This document shows positions 60,901 through 64,000 of a DNA stretch of 64,000 bases, one piece after another; the stretch's first letter is position 1, and the number at the start of each line of letters is the position of its first letter. A model generated the notes under the pieces. The model saw nothing but the letters and a program-made list of their open reading frames with translations. It ran no database searches and had not been told where the DNA came from. Made by a program: the position numbers and the translations under genes. Source of the stretch: Aphelocoma coerulescens (Eukaryota; Chordata; Aves; Passeriformes; Corvidae); NCBI RefSeq assembly GCF_041296385.1, contig NC_091023.1, positions 9,858,924-9,922,923 of the forward strand, in the 5' to 3' direction.

Positions 60901-63863
60901 ATTCAGACAACTTTCACCTTAACATCCTACATTCTTTTACATTCTGCACTTGCTTTACTAGGGACATTTAGGAAAGGTGCACGCACCTCTTCCATCCAAA
61001 TTGGGAATTAACATCTGAATTCAGCTCCTCATTCAAATTTAAAGTAATCTCCCCAAACCAAGTGGCTCACTAGCATCACATGAAGGATGCTTTCAGACAT
61101 GTTAAACCCAAAACATATCTTGTAAAGTATTAGCAAGGAGTTCAGTATCTCTAAAAATTTAATACTTTAAGTTCCACCTCAGTTCCTAAACAGGAATCTT
61201 AAAATTCATACTTCATACCTAGTTGTAGATTATCTGCTGATCTTGCCTCTGCAATTTTATCAAAGCAAATTTTTACTGAAAAAAGGAAATTTCACTGACT
61301 AAGAGAACAGTTTGGAAAATGCTGGCTAAACACTCTATGCTGTTTGCCAGTCTTACCACTACACAAAAAGCAGTAGTGGAAAACCCAGAACAGAGACTTG
61401 ACATTCACAGGCCATCAAACACACCACTCACTGATAGGGTGAAATTCAGTTCACCTGCAGGAAGCCTGGGGAATCAATACTTGATGTTGATGAAACATAA
61501 AGATGCATATGCGACTAACATTTGGCAAAGGCCACCACATGAACTGTTCTGTAGCTGCATCCTCAAAAGCACCAGCTAAATGCCTTGCTGCAGCCACCAC
61601 ATGTCACTGTACATTCTGTTCAGACCACTAGATAACAAAAATGCCCCAATGCAGATCTTATATCTCAGAAAGGGATTTGTTCTGACACTTGGCTCCACAC
61701 TTCATCCTAATGTTTACTGTTTCCATTAAATTCAGAGATGCAGCTGGACCCTTAATGTTATCCAGACGTGCATTTTAGAGAGCTGGACTGTTCCTAATTA
61801 ATTTTACAGCATCTTAACTGTACTCAGAACATCTTACAAAAGGAACAATTCACTGAGTTGATTTAAGGAGAAAAAACAGAACGTCAGACAGCATGTCAAT
61901 CTACATAGCACAGCCCCTTCCAGATACACAAGCCATTGCAACAGAAGCGTTCTGTACAGATATTTTTCAGTCTCATTGGCAAACGTGGATTGGCAGACAT
62001 TTAATGAAAGAAAAAGCAGACTGACCTCATCATAGAAATCAGGATTCTGGGAATGATGTAGCACAGCAGTGTAAGCTGACGTTGCAAATAATGATCCACC
62101 TGGCTTCCCATAAATACACTGATAAAAGTAACATGTTTTCATTACATTGTGAAATTCTGCTGAAGACACTAGTAGTGGTATATCTAATATGTATGTACAT
62201 TTAAAACACTGTCATGAAAGATTGATCATTACTTTATCAAATATTAAAAGAAATGTATTAAGTGCTCAAACCTGGATTTTTTTATACACACTTCCAGTAA
62301 AAGTCCATTGATTCTGTGAAAATTACCCTATGCTCAATTAAGCAATGCAGACTCCTTAGACTTGTTCCTTGCTGTTATCAATTTCAGAGTTTTCTGCAAA
62401 AAGCTTTACAAAATCTATTTCACTTTTATGCAGTTCAATGCACAATACAGTGCTTTTACTGACTTTCCAATGTTACAAAAGCTATCCCTGTTAACAATCT
62501 CTTTTCTGGCAAGGTCCTGTCTGGGCACTCTTGATTACTGAGTAATGGCAATTTTATTTATTGCTGGGAAAACCAGACCACAACTGGACTATGCAACAGA
62601 CCTTGGGCAACAGCACAGCTAAGAATTAAGTCTCAGGTCTTTCTAACTTTGTGCCTCACTCTTTTCAACCAAGTGTCCTGAGCTCTATGAGAAATGTAGG
62701 ATAAGTGGCAAGTTCTAGAATAAGCAAGATGCACTGTAAAAAATGGTTCAGTTTTCTAATACTATCTTCCTTCCCCTCCACCAGTCAGAAAGCTAGCACT
62801 ACAAAATGGAATCACTATGACTAGCTGGGTTCTAACAGAACCACAGTGCAAATGTAGAGGGATGTATGACAACACCCACTCTTTAATTGTTCTGGTTTAG
62901 TATCGCCCTTATTCCTGGATTTTATAAGTAATATCCTCAGAAACAGCACCCTCTGAATATACTCCTCTTGCAGCTCACCTTCAATGGCTTTGCTCCTTCT
63001 TCATCAGAGCTTTTAAACTCAATACACACTGTTATATTCCGTGCCTGGAGAGACAGGAGCATATTAAAGCTTAGATCAGAAATGGGGTACCCATAAAAAC
63101 TCAGGCAAACTACAGAGCTGAAAGAAGGTCTTTTCAGAATCCAGGAGAAACGTGCAGATGGTGTATCAATATTTATAATGCCTGTAAATCACAGTGATAT
63201 CACTAGAAATAAAAATTCCAAGAAAAACTGGGAAAATGCAAGGTAGGCCTCAAAATGACTGTATAGAAGCAGATTATTAAGTGACCAGGACTTACCTATA
63301 TCTTATCCTTAATGTGTTTTCATGGTGGTTGAAAACTAAAGTGGTACTCAGGTTTCATTTAAGAACTACAAAAATTATCCAGATTAATTTTATCTGCTCA
63401 CATTATGTCATTACCATAAAGCCCTTCTGAAAATTGTGAAGAAGGTATTAGCACATTCTCTCTCTTTGCACCACTAGTACAACTTAAAATTAACCCATAG
63501 ATTCAACTCATTAAAATTGTACCAATATTTTATCATTTCAAATCCTGAAAAAGATGAAAAGCCAACTCAGTGGCATCACCATTATCCTCTCCTTTGTAAG
63601 TACTCCTTTATTCCTGAAAGAGTTCATGCAATGTATGACTACCCCATGTTGGCCTCAATCAGTCACATACTGTACCTTGTTGAAGTGTTTTTGGCTGTCA
63701 TACTTGAGGTGTTTTGGATAGATGTATATTTGGTTCTTGTAGACTCTGTAAGGTCGAGAATATTTCGTTGATTCCTGCACGAATTCCTCAACTTCCACTG
63801 TAGGTTGATGCTCCTTTACATTATGGAATGGCTTGATTGGAATAAAGGATGAAGTTACACAGT
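15849..63863 (-). CDS. DOCK10: DOCK10 (dedicator of cytokinesis 10, zizimin3), 3' 40 coding exons, partial
   Basis: This is a spliced minus-strand gene; the window holds its last 40 coding exons (w1-w40 below), 4676 coding bases and 1557 complete codons before the stop. All junction phases agree. DOCK10 is a DOCK-D (zizimin) family exchange factor that loads GTP onto CDC42 and RAC1 and acts at the membrane and cytoskeleton in cell migration, dendritic spine formation and lymphocytes (family knowledge). Seen here, in window residues: DHR-1/C2 about 35-240, helical-repeat middle about 240-1015, DHR-2/DOCKER catalytic domain about 1017-1518, and a 39-residue tail. DOCK10, rather than DOCK9 or DOCK11, is favoured by FAEACG and [13 protein letters not shown] at the end of DHR-2, by TPSES in w15 and by the form of the tail. 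The N-terminal part, with the PH domain and start codon, is beyond the right edge. No frameshift or internal stop was seen. Confidence 0.95.
15969..19140 (-). other. DOCK10 last intron (w39-w40)
   Basis: 3172 bases separate the catalytic domain from the tail exon. An A-run of about 16 lies near 18959-18974. No other exon, repeat family or RNA gene was recognised. Its length, together with the modest donor CAG|GTCAGA, leaves room for alternative 3' ends. Confidence 0.55.
19141..19279 (-). CDS. DOCK10: DOCK10 exon w39: end of DHR-2
   Basis: The exon follows GTGCTTGCAG|. It reads (R)[19 protein letters not shown], then [20 protein letters not shown] and SVVMNEQ. FAEACG and [13 protein letters not shown] point to DOCK10 rather than DOCK9 or DOCK11. 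The donor is ACAG|GTCAGA, phase 0, weaker than most here; reading through it adds 15 codons before a stop at 19093. Confidence 0.94.
19637..19737 (-). CDS. DOCK10: DOCK10 exon w38: DHR-2 nucleotide-sensor loop
   Basis: The exon follows CACCTAG|. It reads [20 protein letters not shown], then [13 protein letters not shown], and ends TTCAG|GTAAAC in phase 2. Together with w37 it gives SVSVKVNAGP, the conserved helix-10 insert loop that displaces GDP and Mg in DOCK9 structures. The loop looks intact, so catalysis is expected. Confidence 0.95.
20400..20590 (-). CDS. DOCK10: DOCK10 exon w37: DHR-2 lobe C
   Basis: The exon begins after CTCGAGTAG| with (T)[19 protein letters not shown], then [20 protein letters not shown] and [20 protein letters not shown], ending VSVK at CAAG|GTAACG. 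A nearby CCAG could also serve as acceptor, but only the upstream TAG gives the family's T-S-H-L-F. The QGSVSVK end is the start of the loop that inserts toward the nucleotide in DOCK-family catalysis. Confidence 0.95.
21020..21609 (+). mobile_element. Solo LTR of an endogenous retrovirus, songbird type
   Basis: About 590 bases start TGTGCTGG.TTGGCTGGGATA and end GGTTAAACCAGGACA, with the TG..CA ends of an LTR. Inside are CATGCTCAGCATATAC (a TATA region), AATAAA at 21432-21437 and GTCTGTATCTCAACCCATGAG, which I recognise from LTRs that are very common in passerine genomes. No primer-binding site or viral gene follows, and no intact target-site duplication was seen (TTCAC left, CCCAC right). 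It lies in the DOCK10 intron between w36 and w37, antisense to the gene. Confidence 0.82.
23411..23621 (-). CDS. DOCK10: DOCK10 exon w36: DHR-2 lobe B/C
   Basis: The exon follows TAACACAG|. It reads [40 protein letters not shown], then [20 protein letters not shown] and [10 protein letters not shown]. This holds YIQVTYVTP, the lobe B strand that contacts GTPase switch 1, and the [10 protein letters not shown] core. The donor is ACCA|GTACGT, phase 1; the next exon completes Thr. The local GC content is higher than in neighbouring exons. Confidence 0.96.
24084..24230 (-). CDS. DOCK10: DOCK10 exon w35: DHR-2 lobe B
   Basis: This 49-codon exon follows TCTGAACAG| and ends CAAG|GTATGG. It reads [20 protein letters not shown], then [20 protein letters not shown] and [29 protein letters not shown] is nearly invariant in the family. 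The intron before it is the longest in the window, 4964 bases. Confidence 0.96.
24231..29194 (-). other. Largest DOCK10 intron in the window (w34-w35)
   Basis: 4964 bases with no supported exon on either strand and no recognised transposon. The part at about 25480-26450 is AT-rich, repeat-free and has dense ATTA/TAAT cores, a candidate intronic regulatory element. GC-richer stretches occur at about 24600-24780 and 27830-28250; open frames there lack support. Confidence 0.5.
29195..29308 (-). CDS. DOCK10: DOCK10 exon w34: DHR-2 lobe B
   Basis: This 38-codon exon follows CTCATGCAG| and ends GCAG|GTAAGT. It reads [20 protein letters not shown], then [31 protein letters not shown] is the DOCKER-domain signature that leads into the GTPase-binding lobe. 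It is phase 0. Confidence 0.96.
30240..30362 (-). CDS. DOCK10: DOCK10 exon w33: DHR-2 lobe A/B
   Basis: This 41-codon exon follows CATTGCAG|. It reads [20 protein letters not shown], then [20 protein letters not shown] and K. The donor is CAAA|GTAAGT. It is phase 0. Confidence 0.95.
30832..30938 (-). CDS. DOCK10: DOCK10 exon w32: DHR-2 lobe A
   Basis: The exon follows GCACTTCAAG|. It reads (S)[19 protein letters not shown], then [16 protein letters not shown], and ends GAG|GTCAGC in phase 0. The segment [23 protein letters not shown] is diagnostic of the zizimin subgroup. Confidence 0.94.
32543..32641 (-). CDS. DOCK10: DOCK10 exon w31: DHR-2 variable insert
   Basis: The exon follows TACCATAG|. 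It reads (G)[19 protein letters not shown], then [13 protein letters not shown], and ends GGAA|GTGAGT in phase 1. It encodes a less conserved surface insert of lobe A, more divergent from mammals than its neighbours. Confidence 0.91.
32969..33026 (-). CDS. DOCK10: DOCK10 exon w30: DHR-2 lobe A
   Basis: This 58-base exon follows TCGTTACAG|. It reads [19 protein letters not shown], a conserved TPR-like helix of lobe A, and ends at AAAAG|GTAAGA in phase 1. Confidence 0.95.
33672..33887 (-). CDS. DOCK10: DOCK10 exon w29: start of DHR-2 lobe A
   Basis: This 72-codon exon, the largest here, follows TTCCCAAAG| and ends GAG|GTAATG. It contains [40 protein letters not shown] and [20 protein letters not shown]. 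The [22 protein letters not shown] block opens lobe A of the DHR-2/DOCKER domain, the dimerising part in DOCK-D structures. Confidence 0.96.
35246..35356 (-). CDS. DOCK10: DOCK10 exon w28
   Basis: This 37-codon exon follows CTGTGCAG| and ends GAAG|GTAAGA. It reads [20 protein letters not shown], then [17 protein letters not shown]. It is phase 0 and lies immediately before the DHR-2 domain. Confidence 0.95.
35901..36083 (-). CDS. DOCK10: DOCK10 exon w27
   Basis: This 61-codon exon follows TTTGATAG| and ends TACAG|GTAAGT. It reads [20 protein letters not shown], then [40 protein letters not shown] and Q. The segment [18 protein letters not shown] is highly conserved. It is phase 0. Confidence 0.94.
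37633..37770 (-). CDS. DOCK10: DOCK10 exon w26
   Basis: This 46-codon exon follows AACTTTTCAG| and ends CAAG|GTAACT. It reads [20 protein letters not shown], then [20 protein letters not shown] and RLFVGK, helical repeats of the central region. It is phase 0. Confidence 0.93.
38493..38605 (-). CDS. DOCK10: DOCK10 exon w25
   Basis: The exon follows TATGCTGCAG|. It reads (S)[19 protein letters not shown], then [18 protein letters not shown], and ends at CCAG|GTATGT in phase 0. Confidence 0.92.
38991..39115 (-). CDS. DOCK10: DOCK10 exon w24
   Basis: The exon follows CAATTCCAG|. It reads (W)[19 protein letters not shown], then [20 protein letters not shown] and TA, and ends at TGCAA|GTAAGT in phase 1. 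The basic [21 protein letters not shown] segment is family-conserved. Confidence 0.93.
39976..40077 (-). CDS. DOCK10: DOCK10 exon w23
   Basis: The exon follows CTTAACAG|. It reads (R)[19 protein letters not shown], then [14 protein letters not shown], ending within a Trp codon at CAATG|GTAATG. The longest open frame over this interval is a different one; the family match fixes the coding frame, which would hit a stop just past the donor. Confidence 0.9.
40735..40782 (-). CDS. DOCK10: DOCK10 exon w22: 48-base exon
   Basis: This short exon lies between GTCTTTCAG| and GTCAG|GTAATT. It reads (E)[15 protein letters not shown](R). It is phase 2 at both ends, so it is frame-neutral if skipped. Confidence 0.9.
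41326..41392 (-). CDS. DOCK10: DOCK10 exon w21
   Basis: This 67-base exon follows CCTTAG|. It reads (D)[20 protein letters not shown] plus L, and ends TTTAGA|GTAAGT in phase 2. It aligns with the mammalian LIAYWQRAPSPEVSDFFSIL. Confidence 0.9.
41569..41683 (-). CDS. DOCK10: DOCK10 exon w20
   Basis: The acceptor is CTCAACAG| and the donor is GGAAG|GTAAAA, phase 1. The exon reads [20 protein letters not shown], then [18 protein letters not shown], a return to structured helices after the linker. Confidence 0.93.
41769..41890 (-). CDS. DOCK10: DOCK10 exon w19: Ser-rich linker, second half
   Basis: The exon follows CATTTACAG|. It reads [20 protein letters not shown], then [21 protein letters not shown], and ends at AAAG|GTACAT in phase 0. 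It is a serine/asparagine-rich, likely disordered segment with several possible phosphorylation sites. The next intron is only 85 bases. Confidence 0.9.
42608..42719 (-). CDS. DOCK10: DOCK10 exon w18: Ser-rich linker, first half
   Basis: The exon starts after AAATACAG|. It reads [20 protein letters not shown], then [17 protein letters not shown], and ends at GCCG|GTACAA in phase 1. The sequence is polar and serine-rich, a likely disordered linker. Confidence 0.92.
43131..43247 (-). CDS. DOCK10: DOCK10 exon w17
   Basis: This 39-codon exon follows TTATTTTTAG|. It reads [20 protein letters not shown], then [19 protein letters not shown]. The donor is CAG|GTAATT, with a second CAG|GTGATT nine bases further on (exon end 43122), which would add Val-Ile-Gln in frame. 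It is 127 bases from w16. Confidence 0.93.
43375..43550 (-). CDS. DOCK10: DOCK10 exon w16
   Basis: The exon begins after CTATTCCAAG|. It reads [20 protein letters not shown], then [20 protein letters not shown] and [19 protein letters not shown], and ends at CCG|GTAAAG. This is the most strongly conserved stretch of the central helical region. Phase 0 out. Confidence 0.95.
43991..44035 (-). CDS. DOCK10: DOCK10 exon w15: 45-base exon
   Basis: This very short exon lies between ATGAAG| and CATCAG|GTATGA. It reads (D)[14 protein letters not shown] and matches the TPSES insert known in DOCK10. It starts and ends in phase 1, so skipping it removes 15 residues without a frameshift. The acceptor has only a weak pyrimidine tract. 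Confidence 0.82.
44611..44707 (-). CDS. DOCK10: DOCK10 exon w14
   Basis: The acceptor is GATTTTTCAG| and the donor is TTCCTG|GTAAGG, phase 1. The exon reads [20 protein letters not shown], then [12 protein letters not shown]. It is separated from w13 by a 2644-base intron in which I see no other exon. Confidence 0.93.
44708..47351 (-). other. DOCK10 intron w13-w14
   Basis: 2644 bases with a T-run of 15 at 45943-45957. An AT-rich stretch near 46270-46430 has TTAATTAAA and ATTAATGG cores. At 47264-47284 the string CATAGAATCATAAATAGTTT resembles the reverse of a CR1 tail, but it is too short to call. No exon was seen. Confidence 0.5.
47352..47435 (-). CDS. DOCK10: DOCK10 exon w13
   Basis: This 28-codon exon follows CTTTCTTAG| and ends GCAAG|GTATGG. 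It reads [20 protein letters not shown] plus MFGAGDSK. The segment [12 protein letters not shown] is one of the most conserved in DOCK-D proteins. It is phase 0. Confidence 0.94.
48476..48622 (-). CDS. DOCK10: DOCK10 exon w12
   Basis: This 49-codon exon follows CTGCTTAG| and ends CAAG|GTGAGG. It reads [20 protein letters not shown], then [20 protein letters not shown] and NYSTAKFLK. The RFPES and [11 protein letters not shown] segments are family-conserved; the first three residues differ from the mammalian QLPRPQ form. Confidence 0.93.
49052..49123 (-). CDS. DOCK10: DOCK10 exon w11
   Basis: This 24-codon exon follows TTTTTGAACAG| and ends AAAG|GTAAGT. It reads [20 protein letters not shown] plus NKIK, a hydrophobic helix typical of the zizimin central region. 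It is phase 0. Confidence 0.93.
50184..50297 (-). CDS. DOCK10: DOCK10 exon w10
   Basis: This 38-codon exon follows a strong tract TTCCTTCTTCAG| and ends AAAG|GTGAAT. It reads [20 protein letters not shown], then [18 protein letters not shown]. The frame stays open into both introns, but the splice sites and family similarity set the limits. Confidence 0.93.
50298..56220 (-). other. DOCK10 introns w9-w10 and w8-w9
   Basis: These two introns, 3091 and 2762 bases, flank the 70-base exon w9 (53389-53458). They contain a T-run of 19 at 54983-55001 and a GC-richer stretch near 53900-54160. Open frames inside show no family match, and I recognise no mobile element. Confidence 0.5.
53389..53458 (-). 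CDS. DOCK10: DOCK10 exon w9
   Basis: This 70-base exon follows ATCTTGCAG|. It reads (R)[20 protein letters not shown] plus YVT, with the conserved AKCHEEQLD. The donor is ACA|GTATGG, whose last exonic base is not G, so it is weaker than its neighbours. The frame and the next exon (YVFRTK) support it. Confidence 0.88.
56221..56339 (-). CDS. DOCK10: DOCK10 exon w8
   Basis: The acceptor is CCTTACAG| and the donor is ACCAG|GTATCT, leaving two bases of an Arg codon. The exon reads [20 protein letters not shown], then [20 protein letters not shown], a helical segment of the central region. Confidence 0.93.
56340..58374 (-). other. DOCK10 intron w7-w8
   Basis: 2035 bases, AT-rich in the first half with short A and T runs (about 56590 and 56724), and GC-richer near 58030-58300. 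I see no exon, RNA gene or recognisable repeat family. Confidence 0.5.
58375..58467 (-). CDS. DOCK10: DOCK10 exon w7
   Basis: This 31-codon exon follows CTATTTTAG| and ends TGTAAG|GTAAAG. It reads [20 protein letters not shown], then [11 protein letters not shown], the linker that leaves DHR-1. It is phase 0 at both ends. Confidence 0.92.
59019..59105 (-). CDS. DOCK10: DOCK10 exon w6: end of DHR-1, NAGNAG acceptor
   Basis: The exon reads [20 protein letters not shown], then FVVSTVNTQ, and ends at TCAG|GTAAGC. The acceptor is a tandem CAGCAG, so the exon can start at 59105 (with the first Gln) or at 59102 (without it). I chose 59105 because it keeps a residue at the place where the mammalian protein has one. 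It is phase 0. Confidence 0.92.
59753..59874 (-). CDS. DOCK10: DOCK10 exon w5: DHR-1
   Basis: The exon starts after TGCACAG| and completes a Val codon. It reads [20 protein letters not shown], then [21 protein letters not shown], and ends at AAAG|GTATTC in phase 0. Its distance from w4 is only 151 bases. Confidence 0.93.
60026..60149 (-). CDS. DOCK10: DOCK10 exon w4: DHR-1
   Basis: The acceptor is CATTTCAG| and the donor is CCAG|GTACCT, leaving one base of a split codon. The exon reads [20 protein letters not shown], then [21 protein letters not shown]: the core DHR-1 strands and basic loop. Confidence 0.93.
60150..62025 (-). other. DOCK10 intron w3-w4
   Basis: 1876 bases of AT-rich unique sequence splitting two DHR-1 exons. 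No repeat family, exon or strong motif was recognised. Confidence 0.5.
62026..62118 (-). CDS. DOCK10: DOCK10 exon w3: DHR-1
   Basis: This 31-codon exon follows TTTTATCAG| and ends GAG|GTCAGT. It contains CIYGKPGG and [16 protein letters not shown], the hallmark DHR-1 segment of zizimin proteins. It is phase 0 at both ends. Confidence 0.94.
62979..63044 (-). CDS. DOCK10: DOCK10 exon w2: DHR-1
   Basis: This 66-base, 22-codon exon lies between CTCCAG| and AAG|GTGAGC. It reads [20 protein letters not shown] plus LK, a DHR-1 beta strand and acidic loop. It is phase 0 at both ends. Confidence 0.92.
63676..63863 (-). CDS. DOCK10: DOCK10 exon w1: start of DHR-1
   Basis: The exon begins after a long pyrimidine tract ending TTTTGAAG, and its first two bases finish an Asp codon. 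It reads [12 protein letters not shown], then an acidic linker, then [17 protein letters not shown], the first strands of the C2-like DHR-1 domain that binds phosphoinositides in this family. It ends ..FNK at AAG|GTACAG, phase 0. The previous exon is outside the window. Confidence 0.9.
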
Positions 63864-64000
63864 CTTCAAAAGAAAAGGAAAGAGAGCCATCACATATTCT
63901 GTTTGTTTTCACAGTCTTACTATGAAGAGTAAGTAATATTGAGATGGAACATGCAAAATCCTGCCTTTATTTACAAAGAATGAGTAATGCTGAGATGCCT

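Noticed and set aside
1..64000. Searched by eye for CRISPR arrays, operons, phage or transposase genes, tRNA and rRNA genes, and an intact provirus
   Set aside because: None seen. The architecture is that of a vertebrate multi-exon gene region, and the only retroviral trace is the solo LTR.

Overview
The window looks like nuclear DNA of a bird, most likely a songbird. Genes are split into short exons with GT/AG introns, there is a CR1 LINE 3' fragment at about 2.1-2.3 kb, and an isolated LTR at 21.0-21.6 kb resembles the ERV LTR families that are abundant in passerines. I see no bacterial, phage, plasmid or CRISPR content and no gene-bearing provirus.

The right three quarters (about 15.25-64 kb) is the 3' part of one minus-strand gene, DOCK10 (zizimin3), a guanine-nucleotide exchange factor for CDC42 and RAC1. 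I placed 40 consecutive coding exons between 63863 and 15849. Their phases agree at every junction, and together they encode 1557 residues: the DHR-1/C2 domain, the long armadillo-like middle, the complete catalytic DHR-2/DOCKER domain and a C-terminal tail. The N-terminal part, with the PH domain, lies beyond the right edge. The last coding exon (15849-15968) is read in a frame that is not the longest open frame there; I found it by its splice site and its similarity to the DOCK10 tail. The 3' UTR probably runs to an ATTAAA signal near 15273 and holds a Pumilio-type site. Introns range from 85 bp to about 5 kb.

The left end (211-3612, minus strand) carries a small three-exon gene that I identify as CCDC195, a putative coiled-coil protein of unknown function. 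The bird form would be 211 residues, with a perfect 3-4 heptad pattern at its N terminus. It lies in the same orientation as DOCK10, downstream of it, and a CR1 fragment sits in its first intron.

Between the two genes (about 3.7-15.25 kb) I find no convincing coding sequence. This interval holds a GC- and CpG-rich island with a C-rich minisatellite (8.36-8.95 kb), a TA microsatellite (13.9 kb) and AT-rich, low-repeat stretches that could be conserved regulatory elements. I found no new biological system. The points most worth checking are the divergent DOCK10 C-terminus, several alternative-splice opportunities, the CpG island with no assigned gene, and the CCDC195 assignment.
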